Source: Akkermansia muciniphila (GTDB lineage Bacteria > Verrucomicrobiota > Verrucomicrobiia > Verrucomicrobiales > Akkermansiaceae). Taken from it: DNA of 6,512 nt. The position numbers and the translations under genes were made by a program. The notes below the pieces were generated by a model. The model saw only the letters and a program-made list of their open reading frames with translations, was not told the origin of the DNA and ran no database searches. Shown here one piece after another: positions 5,677-6,512 of this stretch. Each line of letters opens with the position of its first letter. Position 1 is the first letter of the stretch. The stretch lies in contig CALPMD020000075.1 in assembly GCA_943324575.2 (NCBI GenBank), positions 1-6,512 of the forward strand, given 5' to 3'.

Positions 5677-6512
5677 TTAGATGATCATCCCCGCGGCGAC
5701 AGTTTCGTTGGTGCCGGGATCGATGAGGATGAAGGAACCCGTGGTGCGATTGCGGCGATAGGAGTCGTGGATCAGCGGCACCGCGGTGCGCAGAGAGATG
5801 CGGCCGATGTCGTTCATCGAGAAACCATCCACACCTTCGACCTTGTGAAGGGTGTTGATGTCGACGTGGTATTTGACTTCTTGGATGATCGCTTTGGTTT
5901 CCTGCGTGGTGTGGCGGATGACCAGTTTCGCCTTCGGCGGCATCGGCTTGGCAGAGAACCAGCAGATCATCGCTTCGATGTCTTGGGAGACGATCGGCGG
6001 GTTGTTGGTTTTGACCAGCGTGTCGCCGCGCGAGATGTCGATCTCCTCTTCCAGCGTGATGCAGACGGACTGCGGCGCGAAGGCTTCTGCGAGCTCGCCT
6101 TCGGGGCTATGGATCGCTTTGACGCGGGTGGTGAAGCCAGACGGCAGCACGGTCACTTCGTCGCCAGGTTTGAAAACACCGCCAGCGACGCGACCGGCGT
6201 AACCTCGGAAGTCGTGCCACTCGTCGCTCATTGGGCGGATGACCCACTGCACGGGGAAGCGGGCATCGACGTGGTTTTCTTCGCCGCCGACGTAAACGTG
6301 TTCGAGGTGATAGAGGAAAGTCGGGCCTTGGTACCACGGCATGTGCTCGGACTTGTCGACGACGTTGTCGCCGTTGAGCGCGGAAATCGGGATGTCGGTG
6401 ATCTCGACGATGTTGTCGAGGCGCGAGGCGAAGTCGCGGAAATCTTGGACAATTTTACGATAAACCTCCTCGGAATAATCGACGAGGTCCATCTTGTTGA
6501 CGGCGACGACGA
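5677..6512 (-). CDS. cysN: Sulfate adenylyltransferase subunit 1 (GTPase), C-terminal part
   Basis: CysN pairs with CysD to make adenosine 5'-phosphosulfate from ATP and sulfate; its GTP hydrolysis drives this first step of assimilatory sulfate reduction in the cytoplasm. About 277 residues are visible. The frame enters from the edge as VVAVNKMD, where NKMD is the G4 guanine-specificity motif, so the Met at 6492 is internal and not the start. Next come ISALNGDNV (G5 region) and MPWYQGPTFLYHLE, typical of CysN, followed by the two beta-barrel domains (for example RFPVQWVIRP, YAGRVAGG, FKPGDEVTVLPSG). The end TGSFILID...NETVAAGMII matches the usual CysN C-terminus. The TAA follows directly, so there is no fused CysC (APS kinase) domain as in NodQ/CysNC proteins. 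Missing are P-loop, G2 and G3, which lie outside the window. cysD is expected upstream, beyond the right edge. Confidence 0.92.
   Translation of the reverse strand, partial: VVAVNKMDLVDYSEEVYRKIVQDFRDFASRLDNIVEITDIPISALNGDNVVDKSEHMPWYQGPTFLYHLEHVYVGGEENHVDARFPVQWVIRPMSDEWHDFRGYAGRVAGGVFKPGDEVTVLPSGFTTRVKAIHSPEGELAEAFAPQSVCITLEEEIDISRGDTLVKTNNPPIVSQDIEAMICWFSAKPMPPKAKLVIRHTTQETKAIIQEVKYHVDINTLHKVEGVDGFSMNDIGRISLRTAVPLIHDSYRRNRTTGSFILIDPGTNETVAAGMII

Noticed and set aside
5852..6202. Plus-strand frame of 116 codons opposite cysN
   Set aside because: It is antisense to a clear CysN coding sequence and shows no domain of its own.
6490..6492. Met at 6492 as the start of cysN
   Set aside because: This Met is inside the G4 motif NKMD. 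The frame continues open to the window edge, so the gene is truncated by the window and not by mutation.

Overview
The window is ordinary bacterial chromosome, densely coded and visibly GC-rich. It carries nine genes: two run off the ends and seven are complete. The organism is probably a Gram-negative (diderm) bacterium. The evidence is a lipoprotein with a classical lipobox, membrane-anchored coiled-coil proteins with a long soluble part, an MsbA-type exporter and a CysN-type sulfate adenylyltransferase subunit. The style of the small lipoprotein and of the coiled-coil pair suggests Verrucomicrobiota. That is a recollection-based inference, and the window holds no rRNA or other marker that proves it. 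Most start codons have no strong Shine-Dalgarno sequence in front of them.

Left part (1-2358): the first 25 codons of a HAD-superfamily hydrolase leave the window on the minus strand. Divergent from it is a compact hicB-hicA toxin-antitoxin module, antitoxin first, joined by an ATGA overlap. hicA ends only 4 bp from the stop codon of a convergent single-polypeptide ABC exporter, and a perfect 14-bp palindrome sits on that junction.

Middle (2506-4403): three plus-strand genes form a probable operon. The first two are tandem paralogues. Each has one N-terminal membrane anchor, a long alanine/lysine/glutamate-rich coiled coil, and a small C-terminal beta-type domain with a shared DWGF...G..(S/N).(G)...V.RD...GD.V pattern, resembling MreC or FlgT C-terminal folds. 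The third encodes a 63-residue lipoprotein with a Gly/Gln-rich mature tail. I do not recognise a named function for any of the three. This is the part of the window most likely to hold something undescribed, perhaps a cell-envelope scaffold.

Right part (4419-6512): rlmH (23S rRNA m3-pseudouridine-1915 methyltransferase) is on the minus strand, convergent with the lipoprotein gene across a hairpin. A TVP38/TMEM64 (DedA-superfamily, VTT-domain) membrane protein is divergent from rlmH. The C-terminal three-fifths or so of cysN, the GTPase subunit of sulfate adenylyltransferase, enters from the right edge and converges on the TVP38 gene.

The genes do not form one pathway. They fall into independent transcription units: a HAD hydrolase, a toxin-antitoxin pair, an exporter, an envelope operon, rRNA modification, a membrane protein and sulfate activation. 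All three convergent junctions are very short (4-15 bp) and each carries an inverted repeat. I see no tRNA, rRNA, CRISPR array, insertion sequence or attachment site.
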